A stretch of 64,000 nt of DNA from Sarcocystis neurona (GCA_000727475.1 KL647310.1:819324-883323), one strand, 5' to 3'; numbered from the stretch's first letter, positions 1 to 14,500 are shown. The notes: generated by a model not told the origin, from the sequence alone. Translations and numbers: made by a program.

Positions 1-2500
1 CTGCGCCGCTTGCCTTTCTTCTCCCGGCCGAGTGCTACCCGCAGCAGCACACCCTCTGCTAGAAGACTCTGCATCAAGCTTCTCTCCTCCTTCAGCAGCA
101 TCAGGTACGGAAGCAGAAGAACGCAGCGTCTCTGCTTCTTGCGTTCCGCGTCGAGATTCCTCAGACACGACAGCGCTGCTTGGCATATCAAGTAAATGAC
201 CTGCCACTGGCCCCCGCTCCTTGTTGTCGCCACCACCACCAGCACTCCTCCCTTGCACCGTGGCGCTGCTGCAGGTGTTCGCTTGTCGCCACTGGAGCCG
301 GACGTCGGCGCCCTCGCGCACGCAGCCTGTGCTGCTGCTGCGCGGCAGCACGCTGCGATGGTGATGCACGCAAAGAGCGCAGTGGCCTGCTGCGGTTGTT
401 GAGGGGAGGGAGCCGGTGTGCGCGACACGAGCTCGAGGACCTTCTGCTCCTCCAGCCGCGCTTGTGACGCAGTGCCCCGAGGACAAATGCATCGGTCCAG
501 GCGCGCCAAACGGCGGGGCAGCAGAAACAGCTGCAACAGTTCTTGAAGCAGAAACCTCCCTCACAGTAGCAGCTGCAGGAGTGCTGAGCGAACCGAGAAG
601 ACAACCTCCGTACATGTGCGTACAGCGTGGGCTGCCGCATGGACCAAGTCCCGCTGTCGCACGTCCGTCTCCTGAGTCCGCGTCTGGTCGTAGACAACAG
701 CATGGAGGATGTGCTGCGCGTGCATGAGGGAGGGTGTCGGACAGCCGACGGTGAGAACATGGGTGCCGACGGAGCACGCCGTGGAACGTCGGATGTTTCA
801 CACTTTCTACTTTGTCCGGAGAGATGCCTGCTGCGGTACTGGTGCTTAGGCTTTCCGCGGCACTGCTGTTGTGTGCAGAACAACAGCAGCAGCAAGGGCT
901 TCTTGGTGCCAGCGGCCGGGGCTGCTGCAACGTTGCAAGCGTTGCAGACGGGACTGCAACGGAAGCGCAATAGGAGCAGGGCGTTGAGGGACACGTCGCT
1001 GCAACGTCAGCATGTCTTGGGCTTGCAGCAGATTCCGGACCTCTCGTAAAGACAGCAGGTGAGTGAGCAGCAGCAGGAAGCAGCAGCAGCGGTGTTCCCC
1101 CGTCTCGGTCTGCAGCACAGCAAGCAGCACATGTCCATCGTGGCTGAGCGCTTGGCGACTGCTGCCAGCGAGTGATGGAGGGACAGTGCCAGCAGCAGTG
1201 AGACGGGGTCGCAGCTGCTGCTGCGCCTTTGTCCCTGCTGTTGAACAGGGCCACCGCAGCAGCAGCGGCTGGCGTCACACGTGCACCGCACAGAATTTCC
1301 CCTTGACCGCATCCTCTGTGAAACGCACACACGGCAGCTCCTGTCGCACCCTCTGCAGTGGCGTCAGCACGCGAACAGAGCAACGGCGACACACTGGTGA
1401 TGGCCGTGGCTGGAGCGCTGCTGCCGGGACGATTAACAGATTTTCCCGCGCTGCTACTGCTTGCAGAGACGTGGTGCCGTGTAGATGTCGATGCGGACAG
1501 ACGTCGCCAGGCGCCTATGATCGTACCGAACGGCATGTTGCTGGAGTGGCTGTGTCCCCCGTGGTGGTGGTGGTGCCCTCCTTCTCCTTCTCCCACTTCC
1601 TGGTGGCTGCTATTTCTTCCGCCTGCCGCGCTGTCGTGGCTTCCAGTCGCTAGCAGCTTGTCGGCTTCTTCACGGTTGTCGTTCACAGCAAGGCGGCTCG
1701 AAGTGGCACCGGCAGCGTTCTGGCCGCTCAAAAGCGGCGAGCACGCGGCGTTCGCGTCCCCCTGCGGCTCTGCAGGAGACGCCTTCCGCCCGGATGCGGC
1801 AGCAGGGGCTGCAGCAGACCCTCCTTCAACTTGCTTTCGTTGGGCTGACTTGCACAACGCTTCTTGGCGCTGGACGCTGCCGGATACTTTCGCCTTCTTG
1901 TGGTCGCTGCTGCCGGGCTCGTCTCCCCCTTCGCGTCTACTGCTTGAACAGAAAGGAGCGACAAACTCTTCTTGAGCGCCCTGCGACGACCCGGCCACCT
2001 CCGCAGGCAGCGACGCCGTCTCCTTGGGGGATGCCGCTGCTGCAGCAGCAGCGGACGAATTTGTGAAGCCCCTCCCTGTGTCCACCTGCTCAGCGCCGCT
2101 GCTGCTGCTGGCACTCGACGCTGCAGCCACGCTGCGCAGGAAGCGCTGCTCGGCTTGCGGAGGGGAGAAGGACGCTGTACGCCCAGCTGCAGCAGCCGTA
2201 CTTTTCGCGGTTTCCTTTCCGCCACGGCCCTGTCTCCGTCTTCGAGGGGACTGCAGCAGCGCGGGCAGCGGGCGCGGACGATATGGGCTGTGCGCCATGA
2301 CTGATCCGCGCGGCGGCTGCAGAATCGAATAACGCAGCCCTGCTGCAGCCGCATGCGTCTTGCCGCTGCTGCTCTTGCCCCGCCGCCGATGGTGGCTGCA
2401 CAGGGGACAGCTAGCTGGCTCGTGGTCCACCAGTTCCAGACCTTCCTGCAACACCAAGTCATGGCAGGCCAGGTATCCTCCCTTCGCAATGCTTACCCAC
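1..2500 (-). CDS. TBC-rhodanese gene, exon 6 (partial, runs off window)
   Basis: Acceptor ctctccacacag at 2501 completes the phase-2 codon left by exon 5 and gives RWVSIAKGGYLACHDLVLQE, the Gly-Gly-Tyr/Phe strand and helix that close a rhodanese fold. ELVDHEPASCPLCSHH, a possible Cys/His pair, comes next. The frame then stays open for all 833 codons to base 1. The tail is low complexity: Ser/Ala-rich blocks and a His-rich cluster near 1580-1540 (five consecutive His, then GGHSHS). The exon has no stop in the window, so the gene continues to the left. Confidence 0.75.
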
Positions 2501-5500
2501 CTGTGTGGAGAGAAACAGCGAGACACAACAGCAGCGGAGGTAACAAAAGCAAGATGCACCAAGGGCAGCACAAGGCCCCAAGTCAGAGCAAGGGTAACGA
2601 CGTAGACACACGCGCCCCATCGACCAAGCAGAAACGGTTTGTATCCCGTCCGTTCATCCTGAGGTGTACGTACACCAGCTCGTCGCGAGTGCCGCGATCC
2701 TCGCTGTCCGTGAACGCTTCTCCGCAACTCCGGGGTGTGCACAACACGTCTCTGCCCCCATGTGTCTCTCCCGTACTCTTCTAAAGTGACTGTCTACACG
2801 CCGGAAACAAAGATACAGAGAGAGAGGAAGCGTCTGTGTGTGTGGAGTGCGACCCCTCGGCACGCATACGTACGGCGTGGAGAGATTGCTGCGGTTGTCC
2901 ACACACTGCTGCTGTGTTTTTTTGTCGCCCTGTAGTATATACCTTGGAGCATGACCCCGGCTACCAGATTCCTCCTGCTCTGCGTGCGGCTGCTCTCTCT
3001 GTGTTCGCCTACAGCGGCCCCGTCGACAGCTGCACAGGCGCCTACCTCAGGGCCATCTCCTGCGTGAGGACGCGGTACACTTCCATCGCCGCGGTGTAGT
3101 CATCGTCGGGAGGAATCAGACAGATATGGTGGGTGGGAAACTGCACACGCTCCTCTTCAAATGCTCTTCTGTTATCTTCCACGCTCATCAACGTCCGGTG
3201 CGTGCAGGGGGAGACGCTCTCGCTGTTCTGCAGTTCTTCCGCGCGGCGCCCTCCCGCTCCCGACTGCTGCGCCTGCTGCGGCGGTCGGCATTCCCGCTGC
3301 CGCAGAAAGATGCTCGGCCGTGCGCGTCGCTGCACCGCCAGCAGTCGCGCCGCACTTCCAGCGGCGGCGGCCACCTGCAGCCGCCTCTCGTACTCGCACA
3401 GTTCTTCAACAGAGCTCCACTGTCGAGCTGATGCAGTCGACGATCCTCCTCCTCCCGCTGCGCTCCCTCGCGTTCTTCTGTCGCTCTCCCCCTCCACTGA
3501 AAACTGACTCTCCCAAGCTGCGGCTGCTGGTGGTAGTCTTCGGTCACCCTCTCTCCGGCTCTCGTCCGCTGTTCCTGCTAGCCGTCTGTGTCCCGCTGCT
3601 GTCCTTAAAACTCCTACGCGGCCCCCCGCCTCCTCCAACGCCTGCCCTGCTTCCCGTCGCTCTCCCCGTCCTGCTGCATCTGCGCCCCCTGCCGCTCTCT
3701 CCGCGTCCCCTGATGCTAGGCCTCCCGCGCCCGCTGCTGCTGAGTTTTTCTCTGCTTTTTCGCCACCTGTCTCCTCATCTGCTGGTGTCACCACTCCTCC
3801 TGTTTTTCCTGTTCCTCGCCTCCCTGCGGAGGCCGGTGCGACTCCCTCACGCGAAGCCACGTCGGCCGGAGACGGACAGCTGAGCAACAGCGAGACAGTT
3901 CCTTCTCCTCTCGTTGGTACACGTGCTTCTGCTCCTCCGTGTTTCCTTTTCTCGTCTCGCCCTTCCGCTCTCACCTGGAAAACCGTCACGGCTCTTCCCC
4001 CTCCTGTAGCCTCTGCGTCACCATCTCGCTGTCTTCCTCCTTCCCCTGCGGCCGAGGGCCTCCGCAGCTCCGGTAAGAACGTGTCTGCTGTTCCGCTTCT
4101 CCTCCTCCCCCTATCACTACTGCCGCTGGCGTTGTTTCTGCTGCATTCCCGTTCTTCCGCTGCCCCACCTCCCTCCCTGTTTTCGCCGGCTGCCCGAGTT
4201 CCTGCAGCAAGTCTCCAGTCACCGCTTTCTCTTCCCTCCTGCTGCTCTGGTAACAGCATCTCAGCTCCCTCCGCAGGGTTCCCCAACTCTGATCCGCGGC
4301 TGCGAGACGCAACAGCTGCAGCCTCTCTACTCCACGCAGGCAGCGGCGGCCACTGATGTGCACCGCAGACGTCGCTGCTGGAAATGCTGCTTTCTGGATC
4401 TCCCAGCTGCTTCACGGTTGCGGCCCCTCCTTCGCCTCTGCCAGTTTCTACGGTTTCCCTACGCTGCTGCGTTGCCCGCTCCTCCTTCTGCCGACGGACG
4501 AAGCCTACAACGCCTGCGGTTTCTTTCATCTGGAGACGCTCCTGCTGCCACTGTAGTAATCCTCCCCAGCGTGGCAGACTTCCCTTCGAAACGGTTGGGG
4601 GCCGGCGCATGCGGAGAAGTCCTTTTGCAGCCGCCGCACCAGCGAAGTCAGCCCCAACTGCCGCACCTGCAGCAGCGTCCAGGGAGTTGCGAGCTGGACC
4701 GGCTTCACCTAATGACTGACACGTTTGCTCACTTGCTGCAGCTGCGCTGCGGGCTACAGCAGCGCGAGGCGGAGAGACGTCGCCGTCAGAGAAGGACACC
4801 TGCTGCAGCAGAGGCAACAGGGCCAGCGTCCCTCTCTCTCCTCCAGCGCAGCAGCGACTGTACAAGCTGCTGCACGAGTGCAGCTGCCTCAAGCCGCCGC
4901 TCGCCGCCGAAGCAGCGCGTTTAGCAGGTCCCAAAAACAACCCCGGCGAATAACGACGATCGGAACATTTTATGTCCTCCACGTCTCCCCTGCTATGCTC
5001 CCTCTTCGCGTTCAAGAGCCCACGACCACGCGAGTCTCTCACGCTGTTCCCCCCTCTGATGTACGACTCCACATGCTCTCCGCTGCTTGGCTCCTTTTCT
5101 CGCTTTTTCTTCTGTTGCGTTGTTGATGAACTTCCCCCGTCCTCTCCTGTCTCTCTGTCAACGTCCGCGTGCGCAGCAGTTGCAGGTGCACAGAAACCTG
5201 CAGGCAAGCTGCTCACGCCTACCGCAGCGCCCGCAGTCGCTAAACCACGCACGTCCACGCTCTCCGACGGTGCTCCCCCCCTCCTGCTAGAAGAAGACTG
5301 CGACCGCTCTGCTACACGCTGTGGTTGGAGAATCCTTCCCCCTGAAGATCGTCCAGCGTCGGCTCCTGCTGTTGGTGCTTCGTCTACTGGTACTGCGTCG
5401 GTTGCTGTTGCTGCTTCTTCTCCTGTTGCTGGTGCGTTTCCCGGGCCCCCTTCTCTCGGTGGTCCTTCTGTCGCTGCAGCCAGCGCGTCTCTTCCTCCCG

Positions 5501-8500
5501 TCTCTTGAGGGTCAGCAGCAGGACACTCACGACGCTCAGCGGCTCCAGCATCTCCATGCGCAGGCAGTGCTTTACTGCGAGACTTGAGCCTATGCCACAG
5601 GGTTCCTTGTGGGCCAGCAACATCAAGTTCGTTGGCTGCTGACGACACTCGCCGCCGAGGACGAAAGCTCCACTTGCTGCTCCTAAGCAGCCGCTGCCGT
5701 CGACGATGTGCTGCTATTCCGCCGCTGGCGGCTGCGTCGCTGGCTGCTGCTACAACCGAAGGCCGTCTCTGCAGCCCAGCAACAACACTGCCGCTACCCC
5801 GTTCTGCAGCCGCAGCTGCTGCATCGGTGTGGCTAGCAGCATCGAACACACACGCACCGTAGTTTCTGGCCGCAGCAGCCGCCGGACACGCGCGACCAGC
5901 AGCAACAGCCGCAGCACCCGAAGACATGTCAGGCGCAGAGGGAGCATTAGCATCAGCCCGCTCTCCGCGTGCGTCAGCCCAACGACGGTCTACGGCTCTG
6001 TCGACCGCAGAAGCAGCAGCACCAAACAACCTGCTCGGTGCAGAGTAGAACGTCACCAGGGGAGGAGGAGAAATTGCAGCAGAATGGATATACATCCCAG
6101 GGTCGTCTGAGAAAGACTCTTCCTCACCTGCGTACTTGCTGCTGCGTTGCACGCCCTGGAAGCCCCCCTTGTGGCCACCCATCTGCTGCATTTGCGGCCG
6201 GGTCTGGCTCGCACAAACGTGGCCGTTAGATCTGTCGCTCAGTCTCGTCCCGCCTTGTGCTACTGACGCTGCGCCATCTTCCTGCGGCCGATGTCGGTCT
6301 TCTCCCACAAACTCCTCTTTTTCTTCAGCAGCTTCCGGCGTCAACTGTGAAACAGCTCTCTCTGCTGCTGTCCCTGCCACTGCAGCCACGCCACCGGCAG
6401 CACGGCGGTGTCCGCGGTGTGCCAGCCACAACGCACAATGACGCCTACGCATTGCTCTCAACTCGTTCCGCTGTGCATGCATGTCTAGCTGAGTAGCCTC
6501 CTCGTCTTCTCCTCGCCAGCGGCCTCTGCGATTCGCTGCTGCTTCGCGGAAATTCTCCCTGCACCTGCTGCCTCCAGCGGGCAGACCAGGCGTGAAACTG
6601 TGTTGGATCGGCGGTGCGCTGCTGCTGCTGTAGTGCCCTTGTGCAAAAGCAACAGCACCACTCCGTATGTCCCCTCGCTCCACTCCCAGGCCTGCTGCTG
6701 CTGTTCTACTGGGCCCCCCAAGCTGCGGCGGCTGCTGCGCCTCGTCCGCCCTTCGCTGAGAGGTTAGCAGCGCGGCTGCACCAGAAAGAGCAACACAACT
6801 GCTATGGGCTGCCTGCTCCGCTTTCCACTCGTCGGCGGGCGGGCAGCCGCCGCAGTCTGCAGTCACCGGAGGCGTCCTACTCAGAGTGCTGCTGTTGCTG
6901 CCCGCACACGCTGGGGAGACTGTCTGTGGCGTTCCACTCGCAGTACCTGCGGCAGGAGCACCCACCAGCATTTGCTGCGTGCGGCGGCGGAAGCTTCGCA
7001 GCAGCCGAGAGGCTCGAATCCGTCCATACGTGCCGCCCCCTCCCCCTGCACTGATGTCCTTCCCACCCCGAGAAGACGTCGCCGCTGCTGCTGCTGACGG
7101 CGGCTGGTGTCGCAGCTGCTGTTGCTGGCCCCCATCCTGCTGCTGTCCGTCGAGGACCGGGAGCGTCGCTGTCGTTGTCTTCTCGTCCTCGTCTTCTTCG
7201 TCCCCCGGCAGCAGACAGTTCCATTCCTCCTGGGCGAGCAAGTCCTGCTGCCGCAGCTTCTGCATGGCGGCCCGCGGGTGCCGCCGCTGCAGCTGCGGCT
7301 CCGTTGTTGGCAGCAAGCGCGGTTTTTCTCTGCTGCTGTAGTGGCTACGATCAGGGGAACACGAAGACGGTGTTAGAGCAGCAAAAGCAGCCGCATTATC
7401 TGCACCTCGCACAGCGCGCTCTACCAGTGGATCCTTGCTTTCTTCTCGCTTTCGTAGGGGGGGAGACGCCGTGGCTCCTGACGAGCATCTGCTGTTTCTG
7501 CGTGTGTTCGCATCTATAAAGGAAGAAAGAGACAGATGCACCATCTTTTCCTCATTTGTTGCCAGGCGGTCGTCGCCGGCCGAACTTGCTCTGCGGTTGG
7601 AGCTGCTGCCTGAAAAGGCGGGTGTAACTTCACGCCCAGTCGCTCCGGTCGAAAAATTTCTACCCCGTGCTCCTGCCGCGGTCGCTACTGCTGCTGCAGC
7701 ATTTGCTGCGTGTACGGCGTGCGCTGCTGCTCCCCGGGCTCCGGTTGCTGCTGCTTCGTCACTCTCCGCCGAAGCACGCGGCGCTGGGTCCTGCAGCTGG
7801 GGGCGCTGCTGCGGACAAGGAAGCCAGAAGAGAGACTGAAACCGAGACGACGGGTTCTCTCTCTCTATACGGGTAGAAAACGTGCTGTTGTAGCTGATCC
7901 TGCTACTGTCCCAGCCACTGCCGCAGCTGCCGTTGCTGCTGCGTCCTCTGTCGACTCGTAAGGGCAGTTCGTGGAGCAGACGGCGAGGCAGCGTCTGGTC
8001 CTCCTGCTGCGATGCGCAGGCCGAAACATCCGAGCCGCCGTCGGGGTCTGCTTCCGTTCGCAGCCGCGGGGGGGCAGAGCGACGCGAAGACACTGAGGAG
8101 CTCCGCCGCCGTCTAAAGCAGTAGCTGCTGTCGCCTACGCAGGCAGAGGCTATATTAGTCGCACTCCCCGCAGCAGCAACAGCAGTCCTGCCACCCGCTT
8201 GCTTTGGCTCAAGTGTCTGATGCCTGCGAGGCAGCGCAGAGGACCGTGATAATAACAGGGAGAGTTCGCGCTGCTGCCTCAAGGTTCTGTCTCTCTCCCA
8301 CAATCCGTCTACCTCTTCTTCAGTGTGCCACCACGCACCACCCCCCCCTGCCCCCACGTGTGCTACAGCAGCAACACCCCTGGCGCCGGCAGCGAACCCA
8401 GGCGCACTACTGCTGCTGCCACGCTCGTGGCCACTCAAGCCGAGAGACGCCGTCTCGTCCCGCCGGGAGACAGCAGCGGGGGGAGATAGCGCCTGTGTGT

Positions 8501-11500
8501 CTCCTGGATCCACCGCTCCCACCAGAGACGAAACGGCATGTCTCCAGTCTCCCAGCAAATCCAGCTGAATTGCCGGAGGCAGTTTCCCCGCAGCTTCGAA
8601 ACTCCACTCCGGACGCAGATCCAGCAGCAACATCTTCCACGGAGGCGGCCCCGGAACCGCAGGAAGCCCTCCTGCAGAAGAAGAAGCAGCAGGCGCAACA
8701 CCCGCAGCGCAGAGACCACCTGCCTCAGACGGCGCTGCTGTTGGTGCTGCATGCATACTGCGTCCTTGACCGGCTTCTGCCGCAACCCCAGTATTCGGCG
8801 ACGCAGCAGTAGCTTCCGCTGAAACTGGAGCAGCACGAGTAGCACGCGCTGACAAAGAAGAATAAGAAGAAGGAGAACGAGCAGCAGCAACAGACGCACC
8901 AGCGGACTGCGGAGACAGGCGTAGTGCCGAAGTGCTGCGGTGAGCTTCCTTTCGAGTACCACCGGAAGAGGCGCGCTCTTTCGCCGCGACAGTACCTGCT
9001 TCGGACCTCCCTCCTCGACGCTGCTGCTCCCGCTCGTGCCGCAGCACACGGGCCTGCTGTTGGCACTCCTGCTGCTGATGCTCGTGCGCAGAAGCAGCTC
9101 CCGAGTCTCTCAGGTGCTGCGCAGCAAAGTTCTCGGCCGATGCACCTGGTAACCGCGGAAAAGACGACGAAGCCGACGCGGACCGGTCTGCATTAATTCT
9201 TCTCTCCCCTGTCTCCTCTGGGGACCCTCTTGTGACGCCCGCGCACGCTGCGAAGCCGGGTTCCCCAGCAGCAGCAGTAACGCCACGCCAAAGTCCCGCG
9301 GCAGGTAAAGCACCACCAGCCGCAGCCCCGGCAGACGAAGAGGTTACAAATAAGTGCGGGAAGCTTCGGACAGGTCTGCAGCGAGGTGGTGTTGCCCCTA
9401 GGCCCAGCTGCATTGCGTTTCCTGCGTTCATCCCGTACGCGTGACTGCCCCCCCACAGCAGCAGCAACACAGCACACACAAAAGAACGACGCCGCTCTCC
9501 TCTCTTTGTCTGCTGACACGGCTGCCAGGTGCCCTGCTGCATGCATCTGTGCATATTCTTGCACGTAGGGAAAATTGTGCAAGACTACGATTTGGCCGAG
9601 ACCGCGGCTTTTACTGCCCACGAGACCTGTTGCTATACCTTTCTCTCGCTCTCCGTACTCACATGTGTGCGCACACGCATGTATATTGGCTGCTGAGCGA
9701 CGCGTTCTGCAGCTGTCCGTGCATCTACCGATCCCGTGCTTCAAACGTTCTGTTCAACAGCAGCAATGCGCGCATGTTGTTGAACATTTATATACACACC
9801 CAAGATAAAACAACTGAATCGTCCTCCCCTGTAGCGGCTCTCCTACACACACAAAAACGAAACGTACTTCAAAACTTCCTGCGGGCAGGTGAAGAACGCT
9901 TTCTCCGCCTCCAACTGCTGCAAGTCAGCAACCAGCGCAGCTTCTCCTCCGGCAACGTCCTGCGCACAGTACACACCCCAGCACCACCCCGCGTACAGCA
10001 GCCGGGCGCCCTCCGTGACAATGAGCAGCAGCAGCATCGCACGTAGCACCAGCAGTAGCAGTGACACAGCAGCACCTGCAGGTGCAGCAGCTGCGCAGCA
10101 GCACAGGAAACCCACAAACACGCTAGATAGCAGTGTTCCTCTACGTCCACCGCCATATCCGAAGCTCGCTCCCTGCTCTTGTGGTATCTCTGCTACTTCG
10201 CACCTCCCTTCATCAGACATCTTCGCATGCCCCAGAAACCCGTTCTTAAAAAAAAAAAAGTGAACAAAGACGGGAAACGTTTTCCCTGTTCCTGTCTTAT
10301 CACCAACCCTGAACGCACCCACTCGAGACCTACACGTACATATCTTCCCAGAACGCATGCATGCCTCTTCATCCTGATGCGTTGTCGTCGACCCGTGTGC
10401 TGCCCCCTCTCACCTGACAGGCCCCTCCCCTCAGTATTGTGACATAGGTGTGTACATACATATCTGGGTCGAGCTTTTCCTCGTATAACCGCGGTAACCT
10501 TGCGCGACCTCTCTCAGTCCTTTGCCTCGAGGCGCGTAAACCGCTTGAGACACAACATAAAACGGCCTACTAGACTAAGAGGCGGCGCAGTTCATGCTGC
10601 AACATGCGGAAAAACACACCCCAGGAGGAATCACGAATAGCGTCAGTCCCTCACCTGCGAAGCGACCATGCGCTGATAAAAACTCCACGGCGTCTGCAGT
10701 CGCAGGTCGTCTGCCAAATCCCAAATCTACTCACCAATAGCCCACACACACACACACATACCCACACATTCACGCACCATTGCATGCGCACAGACCGCAG
10801 CAGCGACACAGCGAAGGTCACACAAACAGCAGCAGCAGCTGCAGCACAGCGCAGGTGAAGACGCCCCCATGCTGGGAGACTGCACCGCCAGTACAGGTCA
10901 TGCAAAAATATACACGTGGAATGCAGCAGCAGAACATGGGAGGCAGAATCGCGTGGAGCCCACAGCCCATGCGGCGCCGGTCGCAGCTTCAGCACTCACA
11001 TACGCTCCACCACTGCATGAGCAGCCCCCCGATGAGGCGCACAAAGCAGCTCCAGCAGTGGCAGGACGTCGCCTACATCCGCGGATGCCGTGCTACTCAA
11101 CCAATCCTCCAGGATACTCCCCGACGTGAAGCGGCGCACCCCCCCGCGCACGTCTACACACACGTGGGTAATATGTACACACACAGCTCAAGACACAAAC
11201 TCCATGTGGAGCGTCGGGTCCCACGACGTGGGTCCAGCAGGTAGCGGCATGCATGCAGACAGGAAGAAACGTCGACAATGCAAAATGCGTGCGTCCTCTT
11301 GCAGGGCGTGAATGCAGAGGAAGAGACAAAGACAGTGACACCCTCTTGTGCCGAGACGCGCAAGCGGCTCAAGGAGGCACGCACGCTGCCTCAGAGAGAG
11401 AGATGCGACGCGAAGAGAAGCCGTCGCGGTATCATGTGCGACAGCACCCTCGTCGCGACGGGGACAGCAAAAACAACGCAACTGCATCCTTCGCAAGGCA

Positions 11501-14500
11501 CGCGCAACAAACAGTACCAGCACGCGGGAGGACAACGACCACAGCAGCCGCCCACTGAAGGTGGAACACCGCCAGCTGCTGCAGTCGCCCCCCACACACA
11601 CGAGCAGCAACTAGACGCCAGTAGCTGTCACCCTGTCTCCACAGTCCCTACGTCCCCACTGACCCATCGGCTGCTGCCGCGACAGCCATCACACGCGCGC
11701 TGCTGGGCGACACTCGCCGCAACTCCCTCCGCATGCGAAAGCAGCGGAACAGAGGCTGCTGGACCACCCAGCACGCACGCAGCGACCCGCAAGCTACTGT
11801 AAGAGCATTCCGTCGCATGCAGAAATAAGAACGGAGGGCAGGCGGCTAAGACGCCGCAGACCCACGGCCCTCTGTCTATGTGCGGCCCCAAGACAGCGGT
11901 GCACGAAAGCGGTAGTCACCGATGAGCAGCAGAGCAAAACGGCAAGCCGTTTTGAGTTATTTCTTTGCACGTCCTCCTGCAATCAGGTGCAGCAGCAAGA
12001 GAACACTGGGTGCCGCGGTGACAGCAGCAGCCGCACAGAGAGCAGACACCGCTGCAGCAGCAGCAGAGCGGGCAGCGCACTAGGAGCAGCACAGAAAGCA
12101 GACGGGGTGCCGCCCCGGAGAAGCGAGCAGTTACTTCTGCAGCACCCGCGTACGCCATAGCGGCTCTCGCATCAGCAAAGGTGCTGCAGTTGGTGATGCC
12201 CCGCAGCACGTGGGAGGCTCACCTGTCGGAGCTGCACGACGCTGTGTATGGTGACCTTCGACAGAGTCTCGGGCAACTGCGACACTTCGGTCGAGAGGAT
12301 GTCACGACGGCAGAAGATGAGCAGCGCAAGCGCAATAAACGGGAAGAAGTGCGGGTCTCCATCGGCGAGATAGCGGTCCCACAACGCGAACAGCACCGGC
12401 AAGCTCGTCTTTGATGAGAAGAGTGTCAAGAACCACGGTGTCACGTAGAGCTCTGGGGTGACGAGGCGGCTCTCTGTAAAAGAAATTCGCAGAAGCAGCG
12501 AAGCAACATCATGTTACAACAGCCCCTGCCCCCCGCCCTTGGAAGAGAGCTGTCAAATAAGCAGCACGGCCCCAACACCAACAGGAGCACCAGTTCCCCA
12601 ATAGCAACAGCGGCGTCCCACAAGCAGCAGCAGCAGCATTCCAGTAGCTGCAGCAGCAGCAGGAGAGTAACAGCATCCCGACATCAGCAGCGGAAGCGGC
12701 TCGTCGGAAGCGAACAGCAGAGCACGAGCAGCAGCAGCGGCAGCAAGGCGACAGACTCTCCCTCCACACAGCAGCACAGAAGACGACGATCAGCGAGGGG
12801 CTGGTTCAGCACTTCGCAGGCAAGCTGCAAGCGGAGAAGTCCGACAGGTTCCTCCTACGACTGTCCGGCAACTCTCCAATGCAGACGCAGCAGATCACCA
12901 GCAGCACACCACGGCAGCAAGCCAAAACAGGCATACGGGTGGTGGGGCTCTACGAGCGCTTCGCCTGCAATACGAGGCAGAACAGCAGCACAGCACGGAC
13001 TCACGTGTCAAACGCCGCAACGCACCCAGCAGAAATGCGCACACTTCTACCTTTCTTGCCTGTGTAATCCCAACGGGGTCCGCAGGGACGTTAGCTGGTT
13101 TAAATGGATGTGGATGTACATGCACGCACATACAAACACACATACATATATATATGTATACACAGATATACGTGCATGCAGATATACACCCAGGCATACG
13201 TACATCCACATATATACACGGATACATACGTACGTGAATATTTTCCGCACTGGGGATGCTGCGCAGATATACGACAATGTATGTGCATGTCTCTTCAAAG
13301 TGCAGGCAGACACACACGCACACACGTGCACACAAAAGCACGTGAAGACAGGGAGATGTAGACGAGGCGCGACGCCTGCTCGCAGCGCCTTTTTTATCCC
13401 GGAGCGACCTCTACACGCCAGCACAGGGTACGCACACAAACACATTTAACGAATATACATATATAAGAGTACAACGTGTGTCTATTCAAATAGCGCAGAT
13501 ATACGTGCACTCTCATACAAGACGCATCCACATTTCTTTATCTACACGCAAATCAACGTATACGTAGGAGCGTATGACGTACATGCATGTCACGTCTAGA
13601 TACGTGTAAGTAACGGTTCAATATTCTTATATATCTATGTGTAATTTGATAGCACGCGTAGACATTTCTTTACATGCATACGTGCATACAGATGCTGGGG
13701 GACAGCACGCATGCATGCGTTTTTCGCTTGTGTATACGCGTGTGCATTTACATCGCGGGAAACGCGATGAAAAGACATCACACAGATTACGCCTGTACAT
13801 GTCCAGCCGTCCGCATCGAATGTGTGTGTCTGTGTGTGTGTGTGTGTGTTTGTCTAGGCGTGCACATATATATATATCTAAATTCTGAGCAGGCAGCTGA
13901 CGCTTACCGAGAAAACCAGAGAGAGCAGGGTCGTGGTACGTTAGGAGTTGCTTGAAAAGGTGGAAGGCGCACTGTAGACTGGTGAACTCGTCATCGCAGA
14001 ACATTGCCGCAAGGTACTTCTGCGCAAATGCCTGGAAGCACTGGAAGGCATCTACCAACGAAAAGGGAGCGACTCCTGCTCTTCCGCGTCCAACCAAATA
14101 CAAAAAAGGAGCTGCAGCAGCAATCAGAGGCCCGCGCATACGCACACACCAACGCAAGGCGTACAACGGCATATATATATATATATGTACGTATACATAG
14201 GCAGGACCGACGCAAAACGGGGTCAACATGTACACACATGTATAGGGCCGACGCACAGCGAGGTGAATTACATATACGCATAGGTATTTGTGTACGAAGA
14301 GCTACACCAGAAGAGATGGGGTGACAGAGAAAGACAGAAGCAGACTTCGATAGGAACGAGTACACCGGTAGGGGTGAGTCGTCTCGATGAATACACGAAG
14401 ACTGAGGAAGCAGCTGGTGTAGTGGGCCGGCATATGACGCTTGGAGAGCGACGCCCAGACGTGAGCGAATGAAGTCCCGACGGAGAAGCGGCGCCGCCGA

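Noticed and set aside
3161..8812. Numerous long plus-strand Leu/Cys/Ala-rich open frames opposite the giant exon
   Set aside because: They are shadows of minus-strand AGC/GCA/CAG codon runs (CTG/TGC/GCT on the other strand), with no splice logic or domain content.
9408..9554. ATG at 9554 followed by a hydrophobic stretch, resembling a signal peptide on the rhodanese exon
   Set aside because: In the favoured model this is intron 4 sequence. The phase-0 acceptor at 9408 gives the Thr-Pro tail expected after a TBC domain. It remains the fallback start if two genes exist.
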